From Alphaproteobacteria bacterium (lineage in GTDB: Bacteria > Pseudomonadota > Alphaproteobacteria > Rhizobiales > Rhizobiaceae): a stretch of DNA of 64,000 nt. A program made the position numbers and the translations under genes. The number at the start of each line of letters is the position of its first letter. The stretch's first letter is position 1. The stretch spans positions 28,071 through 92,070 of the forward strand of contig JAJRQF010000061.1 of NCBI GenBank assembly GCA_024280375.1, read 5' to 3'. Under the pieces are notes generated by a model. The model was not told the origin of the DNA. It saw nothing but the letters and a program-made list of their open reading frames with translations, and ran no database searches. Positions 10,633 to 20,388 of the stretch are shown here, piece by piece.

Positions 10633-11541
10633 ATGCAAAATACCAAATCTCAAAAATTACAAGCACCCAAAAGAGCCATCTGCATCGGAGCGGCAAATCT
10701 GGATATACGCGGCGCTTTTGAACACCATTCGGTAGATGGCACATCCAATCCGGCATCAATATCGCAAAGTGTCGGCGGGGCAGCTTTAAATACCGCCAGA
10801 ATACTGGCAGCATCGAATACACCCACCCGGTTTATAGGTCTGGTGGGAGACGACAATAGCGCTCAATCAATTGCAGATGCACTAAAACTGGCGAATGTTG
10901 AGAATGGACTGATCAAGCACAAAACAGCGGCAAGCGGTCGGTATATCTCCTTGCTGGAACCGGATGGAACGCTAAAAACCGCCTGCAATGATATGAAAAT
11001 TCACGAGAATTTCTCAATTGAATTGTTAGAGAAACAATTGCGGCTAATTGATTTGAGCAAAATTTCCGCCGTATTTTGCGATGCCAATCTACCCGCCAAC
11101 ATAGTCAAACGCGCCTTCGAGCTACACCCGCAAAGCCTGAAATGTGCAACAACCGTTTCCCCAGCCAAAGCCTTTCGACTGGAAAAGAGTTTCAATCTCA
11201 TCGACATATTATTTACCAATGTGACCGAGGCAACCGCACTCTTAAAGGCACCCGCAAAAACAAGTTCTGAAAATCTTGCGGGTATGATGTTAGCCACTCC
11301 GGTAAAGTCAGGTATTATCAGCAATGGCAGAGAGCCTTTATACTATTGGCAAAATGGCAAAGCCTACTCGATACCCATTCCACCAATTGACAAAATTGTC
11401 GATGTGGTTGGCGCGGGCGATGCGCTTGCGGCAGGCACTTTGGCAGCCATGCTAAAGGGTGAAAGCCTGTCTGATGCAATTCAACAGGGAATATATACGG
11501 CGCAAAAAGTGCTAAGAGTACCCGGCGCTCATTTATCCTGA
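10633..11541 (+). CDS. psuK: PfkB-family sugar kinase, probable pseudouridine kinase
   Basis: Ribokinase-family protein of 302 residues. The N-terminal GAANLDIRGAF and VGGAALNTARILA motifs are typical of nucleoside and sugar kinases, and the C-terminal DVVGAGDALAAG supplies the catalytic Asp and anion hole. The family alone does not fix the substrate. Pseudouridine is inferred because psuG follows 40 bases downstream on the same strand, and kinase plus glycosidase form the known two-step pseudouridine breakdown. Starts at ATG 10633. Confidence 0.82.
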   Translation: MQNTKSQKLQAPKRAICIGAANLDIRGAFEHHSVDGTSNPASISQSVGGAALNTARILAASNTPTRFIGLVGDDNSAQSIADALKLANVENGLIKHKTAASGRYISLLEPDGTLKTACNDMKIHENFSIELLEKQLRLIDLSKISAVFCDANLPANIVKRAFELHPQSLKCATTVSPAKAFRLEKSFNLIDILFTNVTEATALLKAPAKTSSENLAGMMLATPVKSGIISNGREPLYYWQNGKAYSIPIPPIDKIVDVVGAGDALAAGTLAAMLKGESLSDAIQQGIYTAQKVLRVPGAHLS

Positions 11542-11581
11542 TTCGTCAAAATACCACCGTCACTCAGCAAAGATCATTCAA

Positions 11582-12493
11582 ATGCTTCCACTAAAGTTTC
11601 ACCCCGAAGTTAAATCCGCGCTTGACCAGAAGAACGCCGTAGTAGCGTTAGAATCCACCATCATTACGCACGGCATGCCCTGGCCACAAAATGTCGATGT
11701 TGCCCGCGAAGTCGAAGATGTAGTGCGCAATACAGGCGCTATCCCAGCCACAATTGCCGTATTCGATGGCAATATTCACATTGGACTGAGCAGCGATCAG
11801 CTGACTTTTTTGGGTCAAGCCAGAGATGTTATGAAACTCTCTCGCGCCGATCTGGCATTTGCTGTGGCCGCCGGCAGAACCGGCGCGACAACGGTAGCCG
11901 CAACCATGATTGCGGCATCGCTGGCAGGCATTGAAGTTTTTGCCACCGGCGGCATTGGCGGTGTGCACAAGGGGGCCGAAAACACATTTGATATATCCGC
12001 CGACCTGAGCGAACTTGCCAGAACCAACACAATTGTTGTTTCTGCCGGCCCCAAAGCCATATTGGATGGTGAAAAAACCATAGAAGTGCTGGAGACCCAA
12101 GGCGTACCGGTTGTGACATACCAATCGGATATTTTACCTGCTTTCTGGTCGCGACATAGCACAATCAGTTCTCCTTTAAGGTTGGATAAGGCAAGTGAAA
12201 TCGCACACTTCTCACAAATGCGCCAAAAAATTGGACTAAAAGGTGGTATCCTGATTGCCAACCCGATACCAAAAGAAAACGAAATACCGGCCGCCGAAAT
12301 GGCTGGATATATCGAGCAGGCAACACATGAAGCAAGCTTAGCCGGTGTTTCCGGCAAGGAAGTTACGCCCTGGCTGCTATCGCGAATACTAGAACTCACC
12401 GATGGCAAAAGCTTAGACACAAATATTGCACTGGTGAAAAACAATGCAAAACTTGCGGCGCATATTGCTATTGAATTGGCGCAGCACTCGTAA
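11582..12493 (+). CDS. psuG: Pseudouridine-5'-phosphate glycosidase
   Basis: Splits pseudouridine 5'-phosphate reversibly into uracil and ribose 5-phosphate by breaking the C-glycosidic bond. The 303-residue protein carries the family hallmarks VALESTIITHGMPWPQN near the N-terminus, ATGGIGGVHKGAENTFDISADL around residues 120-145, and the ANPIPKENEIP loop. It follows the probable kinase gene directly, and the two likely form one unit. An imperfectly placed hairpin (CACCAT/ATGGTG) at 12503-12517 after the stop lacks a T-tract. Confidence 0.95.
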   Translation: MLPLKFHPEVKSALDQKNAVVALESTIITHGMPWPQNVDVAREVEDVVRNTGAIPATIAVFDGNIHIGLSSDQLTFLGQARDVMKLSRADLAFAVAAGRTGATTVAATMIAASLAGIEVFATGGIGGVHKGAENTFDISADLSELARTNTIVVSAGPKAILDGEKTIEVLETQGVPVVTYQSDILPAFWSRHSTISSPLRLDKASEIAHFSQMRQKIGLKGGILIANPIPKENEIPAAEMAGYIEQATHEASLAGVSGKEVTPWLLSRILELTDGKSLDTNIALVKNNAKLAAHIAIELAQHS

Positions 12494-12587
12494 ATCAATC
12501 CTACACCATTATATGGTGATCTATACAATCAGACCTCCACTCGCGCGGGCCTGATTAAAACCAGAAGACTTGGCAAAATTATCAATA

Positions 12588-14384
12588 ATGCCCGCATCTA
12601 AACAACAATGGACAATATCGCTGCGCCTGTTGCTAATTACGACATTCGGCGGATTGGTATTCCTGTCAGTTGCAACAGTTTTGGGCTTTTCGGTTTACTC
12701 CAATTTCTCCAACACAATTTCTTTGCTTAACCAGAGATCAGTCACCCTGCTTGACAGTATGGAGCGTGAAATTCGCAGCGAAACCGATCAGGCCGAGCGA
12801 GTATTGGAAAGCTTGGCTGCGTCCTACCAGGATGGGTTGTTTGAAATCACCAATCAAAAGGCCGTAAGACTGAGATTAAAATTCATTTTACGCGCAATTC
12901 CGATTATTGAGATGATCCATATTTATGGACCGGGCAACATCCAGATGGGAATTTTACGCAAACCAAATGGGCAAATGGAATTTGACCCGCTCAAGAAATT
13001 TAGTGATTCATATCTGTTTACACCGGGGCCATTTCCGGAAATTGGCACGCCACTGTGGGGCGAACCGCTGGTAATTAACAACGCACTTTTTCACAATGTG
13101 TATATATCCCTGACCCGTAACGGCAAGGTTATGGGCACGGTTGTTGCCTCCATCGGCAGACGCTCCATCAACCGGATTATCGTAAATTTGGGCAAGGCCA
13201 ATGACACGACGGCATTTGTACTAAACCAAAAAGACGAAGTGATTGCCCATTCGAAAAACTCGAAATTCTTCCAAGGCGTACCAAAAGCGAAACTTGAGGA
13301 ATTTCCGGATCCTGCACTTCGCGATATCCGCTTGGCAAAAATTGTAAACCAAAGCGCAATAGATAACGCATCTAAAGTAACAATCAGGCAATCGGGAGAT
13401 AAAAATGGTCACATTTTTCTGACCAAAACCTTGCCCGGTTACTCCAGTGCACCCTATACGCTTGGCGCCTATTTCAACAAATATGATGTACTGGACGAAG
13501 TTGAGCGCATGTTTCAGTCCGCCATGGTCGGACTAATAGCGCTTCTAACTGCCGTCATTGCAGCTATTTTTCTTGCGGCAAAAATTTCCCGGCCCTTGCG
13601 CGATATTTCCCACGTTGCGGGCAAGTTTACCCGGTTTGAAATTGACGACATTGAACCCATTCCACCAAGCCGGGTAAAGGAAATCAACGAACAGGCATCC
13701 GCCATCAATTCCGTTCGAACAGCAATGTCTGAATTCTCACACTATGTGCCAAAATCACTGGTTCGCGGGTTGGTGCGCACCGGCATGGATGCCACCCGTT
13801 CAGTCGAGCGTGAAGTTACGATATTATTTTCAGATATTGTCGGCTTCACCAAAATGAGCGAACATTTAAATGCGGTTGAAACCGCCAATATCTTGAACGA
13901 ACACTTCGAGTTGGCGTGTACAGAAATCGACACCTGCGAAGGCACCGTCGATAAGTTTATGGGCGACGGCATAATGGCCTATTGGGGTGCACCCGAAATT
14001 GACCCGGACCATGCAGATCACGCATTTCAAGCAGCCACCAATATCGCCAAAGCCCTGATGAAAGACAATCAGGCCCGGATTGATCGCGGTGAGAAAAAGC
14101 TGCAATTGCGCATTGGCATTCACACAGGTCACGTGGTTGTGGGTAATATTGGCGGCGGCGACCGGCGAAATTACACCATTATTGGTGATGCGGTAAATGT
14201 GACCCAACGGTTGGAACAAATGGGCAAAGACCTGATTGGCGATGATGAATTTATCATTCTGGCAACCGCTGCTGCGAAACAAAAGACCAGTAGTCGGTTT
14301 AAATTTGAAAGCGTTGGCACCAGAGAAATTCGCGGTCGTGAAATGCCCATTTCCATTTTTGCATTTCAGCCTAAGCTGGATTAG
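12588..14384 (+). CDS. Membrane adenylate cyclase with extracellular Cache-like sensor, HAMP and class III catalytic domain
   Basis: This roughly 598-residue protein has an N-terminal membrane helix, a large periplasmic region of about 270 residues resembling a Cache sensor, and a second membrane helix (MVGLIALLTAVIAAIFLAAKI). A HAMP-like linker and a class III nucleotide cyclase domain complete it. Catalytic features are visible: metal Asp in FSDIVGFTKMSE, Lys and Asp in VDKFMGDGIMAYWG, and GDAVNVTQRLE. The Lys/Asp pair favours ATP over GTP, so cAMP is the likely product. The start is uncertain: ATG 12588 or TTG 12570. Ligand unknown. Confidence 0.85.
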   Translation: MPASKQQWTISLRLLLITTFGGLVFLSVATVLGFSVYSNFSNTISLLNQRSVTLLDSMEREIRSETDQAERVLESLAASYQDGLFEITNQKAVRLRLKFILRAIPIIEMIHIYGPGNIQMGILRKPNGQMEFDPLKKFSDSYLFTPGPFPEIGTPLWGEPLVINNALFHNVYISLTRNGKVMGTVVASIGRRSINRIIVNLGKANDTTAFVLNQKDEVIAHSKNSKFFQGVPKAKLEEFPDPALRDIRLAKIVNQSAIDNASKVTIRQSGDKNGHIFLTKTLPGYSSAPYTLGAYFNKYDVLDEVERMFQSAMVGLIALLTAVIAAIFLAAKISRPLRDISHVAGKFTRFEIDDIEPIPPSRVKEINEQASAINSVRTAMSEFSHYVPKSLVRGLVRTGMDATRSVEREVTILFSDIVGFTKMSEHLNAVETANILNEHFELACTEIDTCEGTVDKFMGDGIMAYWGAPEIDPDHADHAFQAATNIAKALMKDNQARIDRGEKKLQLRIGIHTGHVVVGNIGGGDRRNYTIIGDAVNVTQRLEQMGKDLIGDDEFIILATAAAKQKTSSRFKFESVGTREIRGREMPISIFAFQPKLD

Positions 14385-14392
14385 AAACAAGC

Positions 14393-15214
14393 CTATTTGA
14401 GCCAGTTTTTTGAGCGTTCCTTCAAAACCGGATAATGCTCGGATAGCAATTCTCGCACCTCATTTCCCTGCCATGTTTTGGGCAAACAAGAGGGCGCAAG
14501 ACCGGGATCGTTAAAAATAAGCCGTCGATAATCGTGGATCATAAGAATGCGCAAAACCAATGCATCTTGTATATTCAGCAACTGAGGCGCGGACTTACCC
14601 TTCAATATATTCTGATAAAGTTCCCCATAAGCGCGATAGGTTACATTTAGCGCATCAAGTTCAAATCCCTTTATACAAAGGCGATGAATATCTTCCGTTT
14701 CTGCCGTTAGTGGAAAACGAAAATGCGGCAATTCATTTTGTCGATTTTCGAGCGCCTCGAGTTGTTGATCCGAACCCGACGTCAGCAATATATTCGGGGC
14801 AATTAAGCCCCACCCGGCACTAACAAGCCCATCGCGGAATTCCGCCCTGCCCGGCCCTTCACTGAGCACCAACATTTGCAATTCACCAAATGATTGGGGA
14901 TGCTCAAAACCGTAAATCAGCTTTGCCGCCTCACGGGATTCTTCCTCCCCCACCTTGCCAAGCCCATAATGCGCATTTCGCCCAACCTTGTGCTTTTTCA
15001 GCCAGCCAACTTTTTCAAGCCGATGGATGGCCACCCGCACCGCACCATCATCAATGCCAATGGCCGAGGTTATTTCGAGTAAAGACGAAAGCCTGATGAA
15101 GTCGCCGTAAGGCAAAACCGCATCGCCAAAAATTGTTACCAATAGTGACCCAACCCGCAATGGGGTCCGCTGGTGGAAGGCATCAATCGCTGGCTGTATA
15201 TCGGAATTTATCAT
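14393..15214 (-). CDS. paaX: PaaX-family transcriptional regulator
   Basis: PaaX proteins repress phenylacetate degradation genes and release DNA on binding phenylacetyl-CoA. This 273-residue protein has an N-terminal winged helix (DGAVRVAIHRLEKVGWLKKHKVG) and the PaaX C-terminal region with WQGNEVRELLSEHYPVL. Convergent with the cyclase gene, which ends 8 bases away. The paa catabolic genes in this window lie 32 kb off and have their own TetR regulator. Family membership is clear, but the regulated genes are inferred. Confidence 0.85.
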   Translation of the reverse strand: MINSDIQPAIDAFHQRTPLRVGSLLVTIFGDAVLPYGDFIRLSSLLEITSAIGIDDGAVRVAIHRLEKVGWLKKHKVGRNAHYGLGKVGEEESREAAKLIYGFEHPQSFGELQMLVLSEGPGRAEFRDGLVSAGWGLIAPNILLTSGSDQQLEALENRQNELPHFRFPLTAETEDIHRLCIKGFELDALNVTYRAYGELYQNILKGKSAPQLLNIQDALVLRILMIHDYRRLIFNDPGLAPSCLPKTWQGNEVRELLSEHYPVLKERSKNWLK

Positions 15215-15287
15215 GGGCGCTGGCTAGCACGGGCTGTGGTGGATTGCCAATGAAGGTATAAACATTGCTATGCGGGTAGCTGTGATC

Positions 15288-15887
15288 TTATATCTCAAAC
15301 CAATTGACGCCTGGCCCCAAATTGTGAACCGGGGTATTGGTTATCATGCCTGACATACCCCATGCATTATGAATATGGCCACAAAAACTAAACCTGAAAT
15401 TTCTTGTCAAAATGGCATCACGAATGGCGGTACTTCCTTCATGAGAGCCATCCTTTTGCAAATCAGCTATTCCTAATGGCGGCGTGTGGGTAATAAGAAC
15501 AGTCTGATCGGGGCACTCGGACAATAGACGGGATGCATCATCTTCAGTCTCCGAAGCATTCCATGGGTGCGAATTGCGCGATGGAATTTCCCCACCAAGG
15601 CCAAAAAATATAGTGCCATCAATCTCGACGCTGGTGCCGTGAAGATAATGGCCATCTTTCCAGTCAGCGCAAAATGTTTCTATTTCTGCTGGAACATCAT
15701 GATTTCCATGAACGATCAATACCGGTGCCTTACAGTCACGCAATAATGTTAAAACATCCAGCGCGCCGATTGCTTTTGTTGCAAAGTCACCCGCACCAAT
15801 AACAATATCGGCTGATCGGCTGGCTTCCACAATGGTACGAGCAGCGCCCTTATCTCGATGAAGGTCGGAGAAAGCCAGTATCTTCAT
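15288..15887 (-). CDS. Calcineurin-like metallophosphoesterase
   Basis: This 199-residue protein shows the ordered motifs of the dimetal phosphoesterase fold: FSDLHRD (DxH), GAGDF, HGNHDVP (GNHD), ITHTPPLG and CGHIHNA (GHxH). Such small cytoplasmic members hydrolyse phosphodiester or phosphomonoester bonds; the substrate cannot be deduced. It is directly downstream of the DMT permease gene on the same strand with a 12-base gap, so the two may be cotranscribed. Confidence 0.82.
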   Translation of the reverse strand: MKILAFSDLHRDKGAARTIVEASRSADIVIGAGDFATKAIGALDVLTLLRDCKAPVLIVHGNHDVPAEIETFCADWKDGHYLHGTSVEIDGTIFFGLGGEIPSRNSHPWNASETEDDASRLLSECPDQTVLITHTPPLGIADLQKDGSHEGSTAIRDAILTRNFRFSFCGHIHNAWGMSGMITNTPVHNLGPGVNWFEI

Positions 15888-15899
15888 ATTGCCTCACTG

Positions 15900-16745
15900 T
15901 TATTTCGAATAGCGCAGAAGGATTGCACCCAAAAGCGTTGTCGCGGTTGAAAATACTTTCACGAGATCAATGCGTTCTTTCAAAAAGAACACGCCAATTA
16001 ACAATGCAAAAACAATGCTCGTTTCACGCAATGCCGTAACAAGGGCAATCGGCGCTTGGGTAAACGCCCATGTAACAAGCGCATATGCAATGAACGAGGC
16101 ACTTCCACCCAATACGAATACCATTCGCCCTTTGTGATATATAGACCCCAGAATATCGGGCGACGTCTTCAGCAAATAAAGCGCCATCAACATACCGTTG
16201 CCAATCGCAAGCCAGCTGTAAAATCCAAGCGATGTTCCAGCAAGGCGAGCGCCCAGCCCGTCATTCAGGGAATAGGATGCAATGAATAATCCGGTGACCA
16301 AAGCCAGCCTTGCGGCCTTGCCATTTCGCAGCCCATCTGCTTGGCGCACTAAGGCCAGGCTAAGGATGCCTACTCCAATTACAACAATGGCAACAACCTC
16401 TATCCCGCTTAGGTGAACGCCAAGCACAACAACAGAAAACAGCGCCACCATAAGAGGCGCAGAACCACGCGCAATTGGATAGACTTGGGTTAGATCTCCC
16501 TTCTCATACGACCTAAGCAGAAATATCTGATAACCAAAATGCAAGATAATGCCCGCGAGGAGATAGGGAAGGCTTGCAACTGCCGGCATTGGAACAACCG
16601 GTAAAGCAACGAGCGCCAACGGAACATGGCCAAGCACAACGGCCCCCATATTCATCCGCTTGTCTGCACCACCTTTTACAAGTGCATTCCACGATGCGTG
16701 CAAAAGTGCCGCGCAAATTACCGCTAAAAAAACCGTCGTACCCAT
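15900..16745 (-). CDS. EamA/DMT-family membrane transporter
   Basis: This 281-residue hydrophobic protein has about ten predicted membrane helices in two repeats of five, the layout of the drug/metabolite exporter superfamily. Typical stretches are LLHASWNALVKGG at the start and ALVTALRETSIVFALLIGVFFLKERI near the end, where the ETS/KER pattern is characteristic of the EamA domain. The substrate is unknown. It starts at ATG 16745 and is followed by the phosphoesterase gene. Confidence 0.83.
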   Translation of the reverse strand: MGTTVFLAVICAALLHASWNALVKGGADKRMNMGAVVLGHVPLALVALPVVPMPAVASLPYLLAGIILHFGYQIFLLRSYEKGDLTQVYPIARGSAPLMVALFSVVVLGVHLSGIEVVAIVVIGVGILSLALVRQADGLRNGKAARLALVTGLFIASYSLNDGLGARLAGTSLGFYSWLAIGNGMLMALYLLKTSPDILGSIYHKGRMVFVLGGSASFIAYALVTWAFTQAPIALVTALRETSIVFALLIGVFFLKERIDLVKVFSTATTLLGAILLRYSK

Positions 16746-17130
16746 TTAGAGAATCTCCGCAATATTATTGCGCCTGTTTACGACTATCAAACAATGAAAG
16801 ATACTCGAAACCGCTGTCCGGGCAGGTTGAAGATTGTTGCGGCGCACCAAACATCGCGATCAAACAACGGAACGAATCAGGCGACTAAAACCGCTCATGT
16901 CAGGGTTTTGTTGAAAGCAAACTACTCTGAAAATGGCGATGCTGAGATAAATCACTGAGCGAATCAGCCCGCAAGCGGGTATTCTCAGGAATACAAATTC
17001 CTCAAAGCATCATTATTAGGCGCATTTATTTGGCCATAAAAAAACAGGAGCCACCGTTAAAAAACAATGGCTCCTGCATGTCTTGATATGGAAAACTCAA
17101 TCTATAAGAAATTGAAGTTTCCCAAGATGG
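16746..17130. other. Intergenic region between the DMT permease and the cold-shock gene
   Basis: This 385-base stretch holds the cold-shock terminator (17038-17076) and a small GC-rich hairpin (CCCGC AA GCGGG, 16968-16979). It also holds whatever promoter serves the permease gene. I see no coding region or RNA gene in it. Confidence 0.5.
17038..17076 (-). terminator. Rho-independent terminator of the cold-shock gene
   Basis: On the minus strand a 9-bp stem (CAGGAGCCA / TGGCTCCTG) is followed by seven Ts, about 55 bases after the cold-shock stop codon. Confidence 0.85.
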
Positions 17131-17340
17131 TTATGCCATCTGGATGTTTGCAACGGCATTTTTGCCAGTGCGTTTGTCTACTTCAGTATCAAAAGATACT
17201 TTGTCACCTTCAGTGAGGCCAGAAATGCCTGCACGTTCAAGTGCTGTTGCATGAACAAAAGCATCTGCTCCGCCATTGTCTGGAGCGATAAAACCAAAAC
17301 CTTTTTGGTCATTATAAAATTTTACTGTGCCTGTTTCCAT
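17131..17340 (-). CDS. Cold-shock domain protein (CspA family)
   Basis: A single 69-residue cold-shock domain that binds single-stranded nucleic acid and acts as an RNA chaperone. Both RNP motifs are present: KGFGFIAP (RNP1) and DAFVHATAL (RNP2). The ATG at 17340 is preceded by an AAGG ribosome site. The 270-base upstream gap leaves room for the long 5' leader typical of such genes, though no specific cold-shock box was recognised. A strong terminator follows. Confidence 0.93.
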   Translation of the reverse strand: METGTVKFYNDQKGFGFIAPDNGGADAFVHATALERAGISGLTEGDKVSFDTEVDKRTGKNAVANIQMA

Positions 17341-17610
17341 AATTTTTCCTTACCTGAAACATGGTTTCTAAAACAACCAACGAATACGCAAATGCATAAA
17401 CGCGGGTCTACTAATTCATCGATTGATTTTTGGGAGAATTCAGATTGCGCAAGATAAATCGTTGCGCAGCAGACAAGTCGTCCGGCCAAAGTCGATTGCC
17501 TATAGATTGCAGTCTTTGACCGATATTACAAGTACAATTCGAAAAAAAATCAAAATTAATCAAAGAATTCAGAATCAAATCACTTTCTAAATTTAATTCA
17601 AATCAAATGT

Positions 17611-20031
17611 TTACCCCTTCAATGGTACGCGCGGCACCGCCGTTCCACCCGGTTTTTTGGGCGTTTTTGCTTTCGCTTTGGGTTTTACCGCAGGCTTAGT
17701 TTTGTCGGAAGCCTTGGGAACAGGCTCTTTCTTCGGCTTGATTGGCGTATCCTTTATCGCCTCAAGTTTCAAACCATCCTCACCTTTCGCATCTTTGACA
17801 ACTGAAACTTTGACGGTGCCGCCCTTTTTTAGCTTGCCAAACAACACTTCATCAGCCAGCGGTTTTTTCACATATTCCTGAATAACCCGCCCAAGCGGTC
17901 TGGCTCCCATGCGGTCGTCATAACCTTTTTTGGCAATCCAGTTGATTGCCTGTTTGGTCAATTCAAACACAACACCGCGCTCTGAAAGCTGCGCCTCAAG
18001 CTGCATAACGAATTTTTCGACAATCTGATGCACAACTTTCATCGGCAAAGAGCCAAACTGGATTGTCGCATCAAGCCGGTTGCGGAATTCCGGTGTGAAC
18101 AGACGATTGATCGCCTCCTCGTCATCACCGGTACGTTTGGTCGAACCAAAGCCAATTGCGGCCTTTGCAGCCTCTGATGCGCCCGCATTTGTGGTCATGA
18201 TCAATATAACATTACGGAAATCAATCTGCTTGCCATTGTGATCGGTCAGTTTGCCATTATCCATCACCTGCAACAAGATATTGAACAGGTCCGGATGGGC
18301 TTTTTCGATCTCATCCAACAGCAATACACAATGCGGATGCTGATCGACCCCATCGGTCAACAAACCACCCTGGTCAAAGCCCACATAGCCCGGAGGTGCG
18401 CCAATCAGGCGCGAAACCGTATGCCGCTCCATATATTCAGACATATCAAAGCGCAGCAATTCAACGCCCAACGTATCGGCCAATTGCTTGGCAACTTCAG
18501 TTTTACCAACCCCGGTCGGGCCGGAGAATAAATAGGAACCAATCGGCTTTTCAGGCTCACGCAGGCCGGCGCGCGCCAGCTTGATGGCTGAAGAAAGCGC
18601 AGTGATCGCCTTATCCTGACCGTAAACCATGCGTTTGAGCTGTTTTTCCAAATTGGAGAGCACTTCCGCATCGTCTTTAGAAACCGATTTTGCAGGAATG
18701 CGCGCCATTGTGGCAACCGTTGCCTCAATATCCGTAACAGTGATCATTTTCTTGCGCTTGTCCTTGGCGATCAGCATTTGCGAAGCGCCAGTCTCGTCGA
18801 TCACATCAATGGCTTTGTCGGGCAATTTGCGGTCGCCGATATATCGGTCTGAAAGTTCAACGGCAGAAACAATCGCGTCTTCCGCATATTTGATATTGTG
18901 GAAATCTTCAAAATACGGCTGAAGCCCACGCAAAATATCAATCGCCTCGCTAACCGAAGGCTCATTCACATCAATCTTCTGGAACCGACGAACAAGAGCG
19001 CGGTCCTTTTCAAAAAACTGACGATACTCTTTATAAGTTGTCGAACCGATGCAGCGTATCGCACCACCGGCCAAAGCAGGTTTTAGCAGATTAGAGGCGT
19101 CCATCGCACCACCAGATGTGGCACCTGCACCGATGATGGTATGAATTTCATCAATGAACATGATGGCATCATCATAGTCTTCGATTTCCTTGATCACCTG
19201 CTTGAGGCGCTCTTCAAAATCACCACGATAGCGCGTTCCGGCAAGCAACATGCCCAGATCAAGCGAAAAAATGGTGGCGTTTTCCAAAACTTCCGGCACT
19301 TCGCCATCAATAATTTTCTTCGCCAATCCCTCAGCAATGGCGGTTTTACCAACGCCAGGATCGCCCACATATAGCGGATTGTTTTTTGACCGGCGGCATA
19401 ACACCTGAATGGTCCGGTTTACCTCAGACGCGCGACCAATAAGCGGGTCGATCTTACCATCTTGGGCTTTCTTGTTGAGGTTCACGCAATAGGAATCAAG
19501 CGCGGAGGCCTTTTTTCCATCGCCATCATCGTCGCCAATCGTAGTGTGCTCGTCTTCAATACCACGCACCGTGCGTGGTTCAGAAGAGCCTGGGCGTTTG
19601 GCAATACCGTGCGAAATATAATTGACCGCATCATAGCGGGTCATATCATGTTCCTGCAGAAAATAGGCCGCATGGCTCTCGCGTTCAGCAAATATCGCCA
19701 CCAGCACATTGGCACCGGTCACCTCATCGCGCCCGGAAGATTGCACATGAATAACCGCCCGCTGGATTACCCGCTGAAAACCAGCCGTGGGTTTTGAATC
19801 CTCGTCAAAATCGGTCACCAGATTGGCCAGCTCGGTATCGATATATTCAATCAGGTTATCACGCAACGAATCCAGCGAAACATTGCAGGCCCGCATGACA
19901 GATGCTGCATCGCGATCATCAATCAGCGCCAGCAACAAATGCTCCAGCGTCGCATATTCCTGCGAACGTTCGTTGGCAAACGTCAAAGCCCTGTGAAGAG
20001 CGCGTTCCAGACTTTCAGAAAATGATGGCAA
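17611..20031 (-). CDS. clpA: ATP-dependent Clp protease ATPase subunit ClpA
   Basis: Hexameric AAA+ unfoldase that feeds proteins into ClpP. The 806-residue protein has a Clp N-domain (residues 1-145), a first AAA module with Walker A GDPGVGKT (about 225) and Walker B MFIDEIH, and a second AAA module with Walker A GPTGVGKT (about 505) and LLLDEIEKAH. The C-terminal domain follows. An IGF-type ClpP-docking loop is visible as IGFGSTK near residue 630. The last 60 residues are a Lys/Pro/Ala-rich tail longer than in E. coli. clpS lies immediately upstream on the same strand. Confidence 0.96.
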   Translation of the reverse strand: MPSFSESLERALHRALTFANERSQEYATLEHLLLALIDDRDAASVMRACNVSLDSLRDNLIEYIDTELANLVTDFDEDSKPTAGFQRVIQRAVIHVQSSGRDEVTGANVLVAIFAERESHAAYFLQEHDMTRYDAVNYISHGIAKRPGSSEPRTVRGIEDEHTTIGDDDGDGKKASALDSYCVNLNKKAQDGKIDPLIGRASEVNRTIQVLCRRSKNNPLYVGDPGVGKTAIAEGLAKKIIDGEVPEVLENATIFSLDLGMLLAGTRYRGDFEERLKQVIKEIEDYDDAIMFIDEIHTIIGAGATSGGAMDASNLLKPALAGGAIRCIGSTTYKEYRQFFEKDRALVRRFQKIDVNEPSVSEAIDILRGLQPYFEDFHNIKYAEDAIVSAVELSDRYIGDRKLPDKAIDVIDETGASQMLIAKDKRKKMITVTDIEATVATMARIPAKSVSKDDAEVLSNLEKQLKRMVYGQDKAITALSSAIKLARAGLREPEKPIGSYLFSGPTGVGKTEVAKQLADTLGVELLRFDMSEYMERHTVSRLIGAPPGYVGFDQGGLLTDGVDQHPHCVLLLDEIEKAHPDLFNILLQVMDNGKLTDHNGKQIDFRNVILIMTTNAGASEAAKAAIGFGSTKRTGDDEEAINRLFTPEFRNRLDATIQFGSLPMKVVHQIVEKFVMQLEAQLSERGVVFELTKQAINWIAKKGYDDRMGARPLGRVIQEYVKKPLADEVLFGKLKKGGTVKVSVVKDAKGEDGLKLEAIKDTPIKPKKEPVPKASDKTKPAVKPKAKAKTPKKPGGTAVPRVPLKG

Positions 20032-20049
20032 CGAAGGCCCCTTTCAAGT

Positions 20050-20388
20050 TTATTTTTTTTCCATAACACATTGCAGCGGATGCTGGTTTTTTCGTGCAGA
20101 ATTCATCACATGCGCAACTTTGGTTTCCGCTACTTCATAGGTGAATACACCACATTCCCCTACCCCGTTATTATGTACATGCAACATGATTTCAGTTGCC
20201 TGTTCCGGCGTTTTTGAAAAATGCTGCTCCAAAACATGGATAACAAATTCCATTGGCGTAAAATCATCATTCAAGAGCAAAACCCGATAGAGATTGGGCT
20301 TTTTAAGCTTCGGTTTGATACGTGTGGCAACGCCTGTGCCCGCACCACCACCATCGTAATCATCATCACGATGATCTTCATCTTGCAT
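20050..20388 (-). CDS. clpS: ATP-dependent Clp protease adaptor ClpS
   Basis: Adaptor that binds N-degron substrates and hands them to ClpA. The core [25 protein letters not shown] carries the hydrophobic pocket and the Asn-Asp that bind the substrate N-terminus. [19 protein letters not shown] completes the domain. The acidic, flexible N-terminal extension ([13 protein letters not shown]) fits the family. I chose the ATG at 20388 (112 residues); a TTG at 20418 adds ten. Ends 18 bases before clpA, so the two form an operon. Confidence 0.94.
   Translation of the reverse strand: MQDEDHRDDDYDGGGAGTGVATRIKPKLKKPNLYRVLLLNDDFTPMEFVIHVLEQHFSKTPEQATEIMLHVHNNGVGECGVFTYEVAETKVAHVMNSARKNQHPLQCVMEKK

Noticed and set aside
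12503..12517. CACCAT/ATGGTG hairpin after psuG as a terminator
   Set aside because: The stem is only six base pairs and no T-tract follows.
11815..12528. A 237-codon minus-strand ORF opposite psuG
   Set aside because: It is fully antisense to a well-matched psuG, has no recognisable domain and a low-complexity composition; it is a frame shadow.
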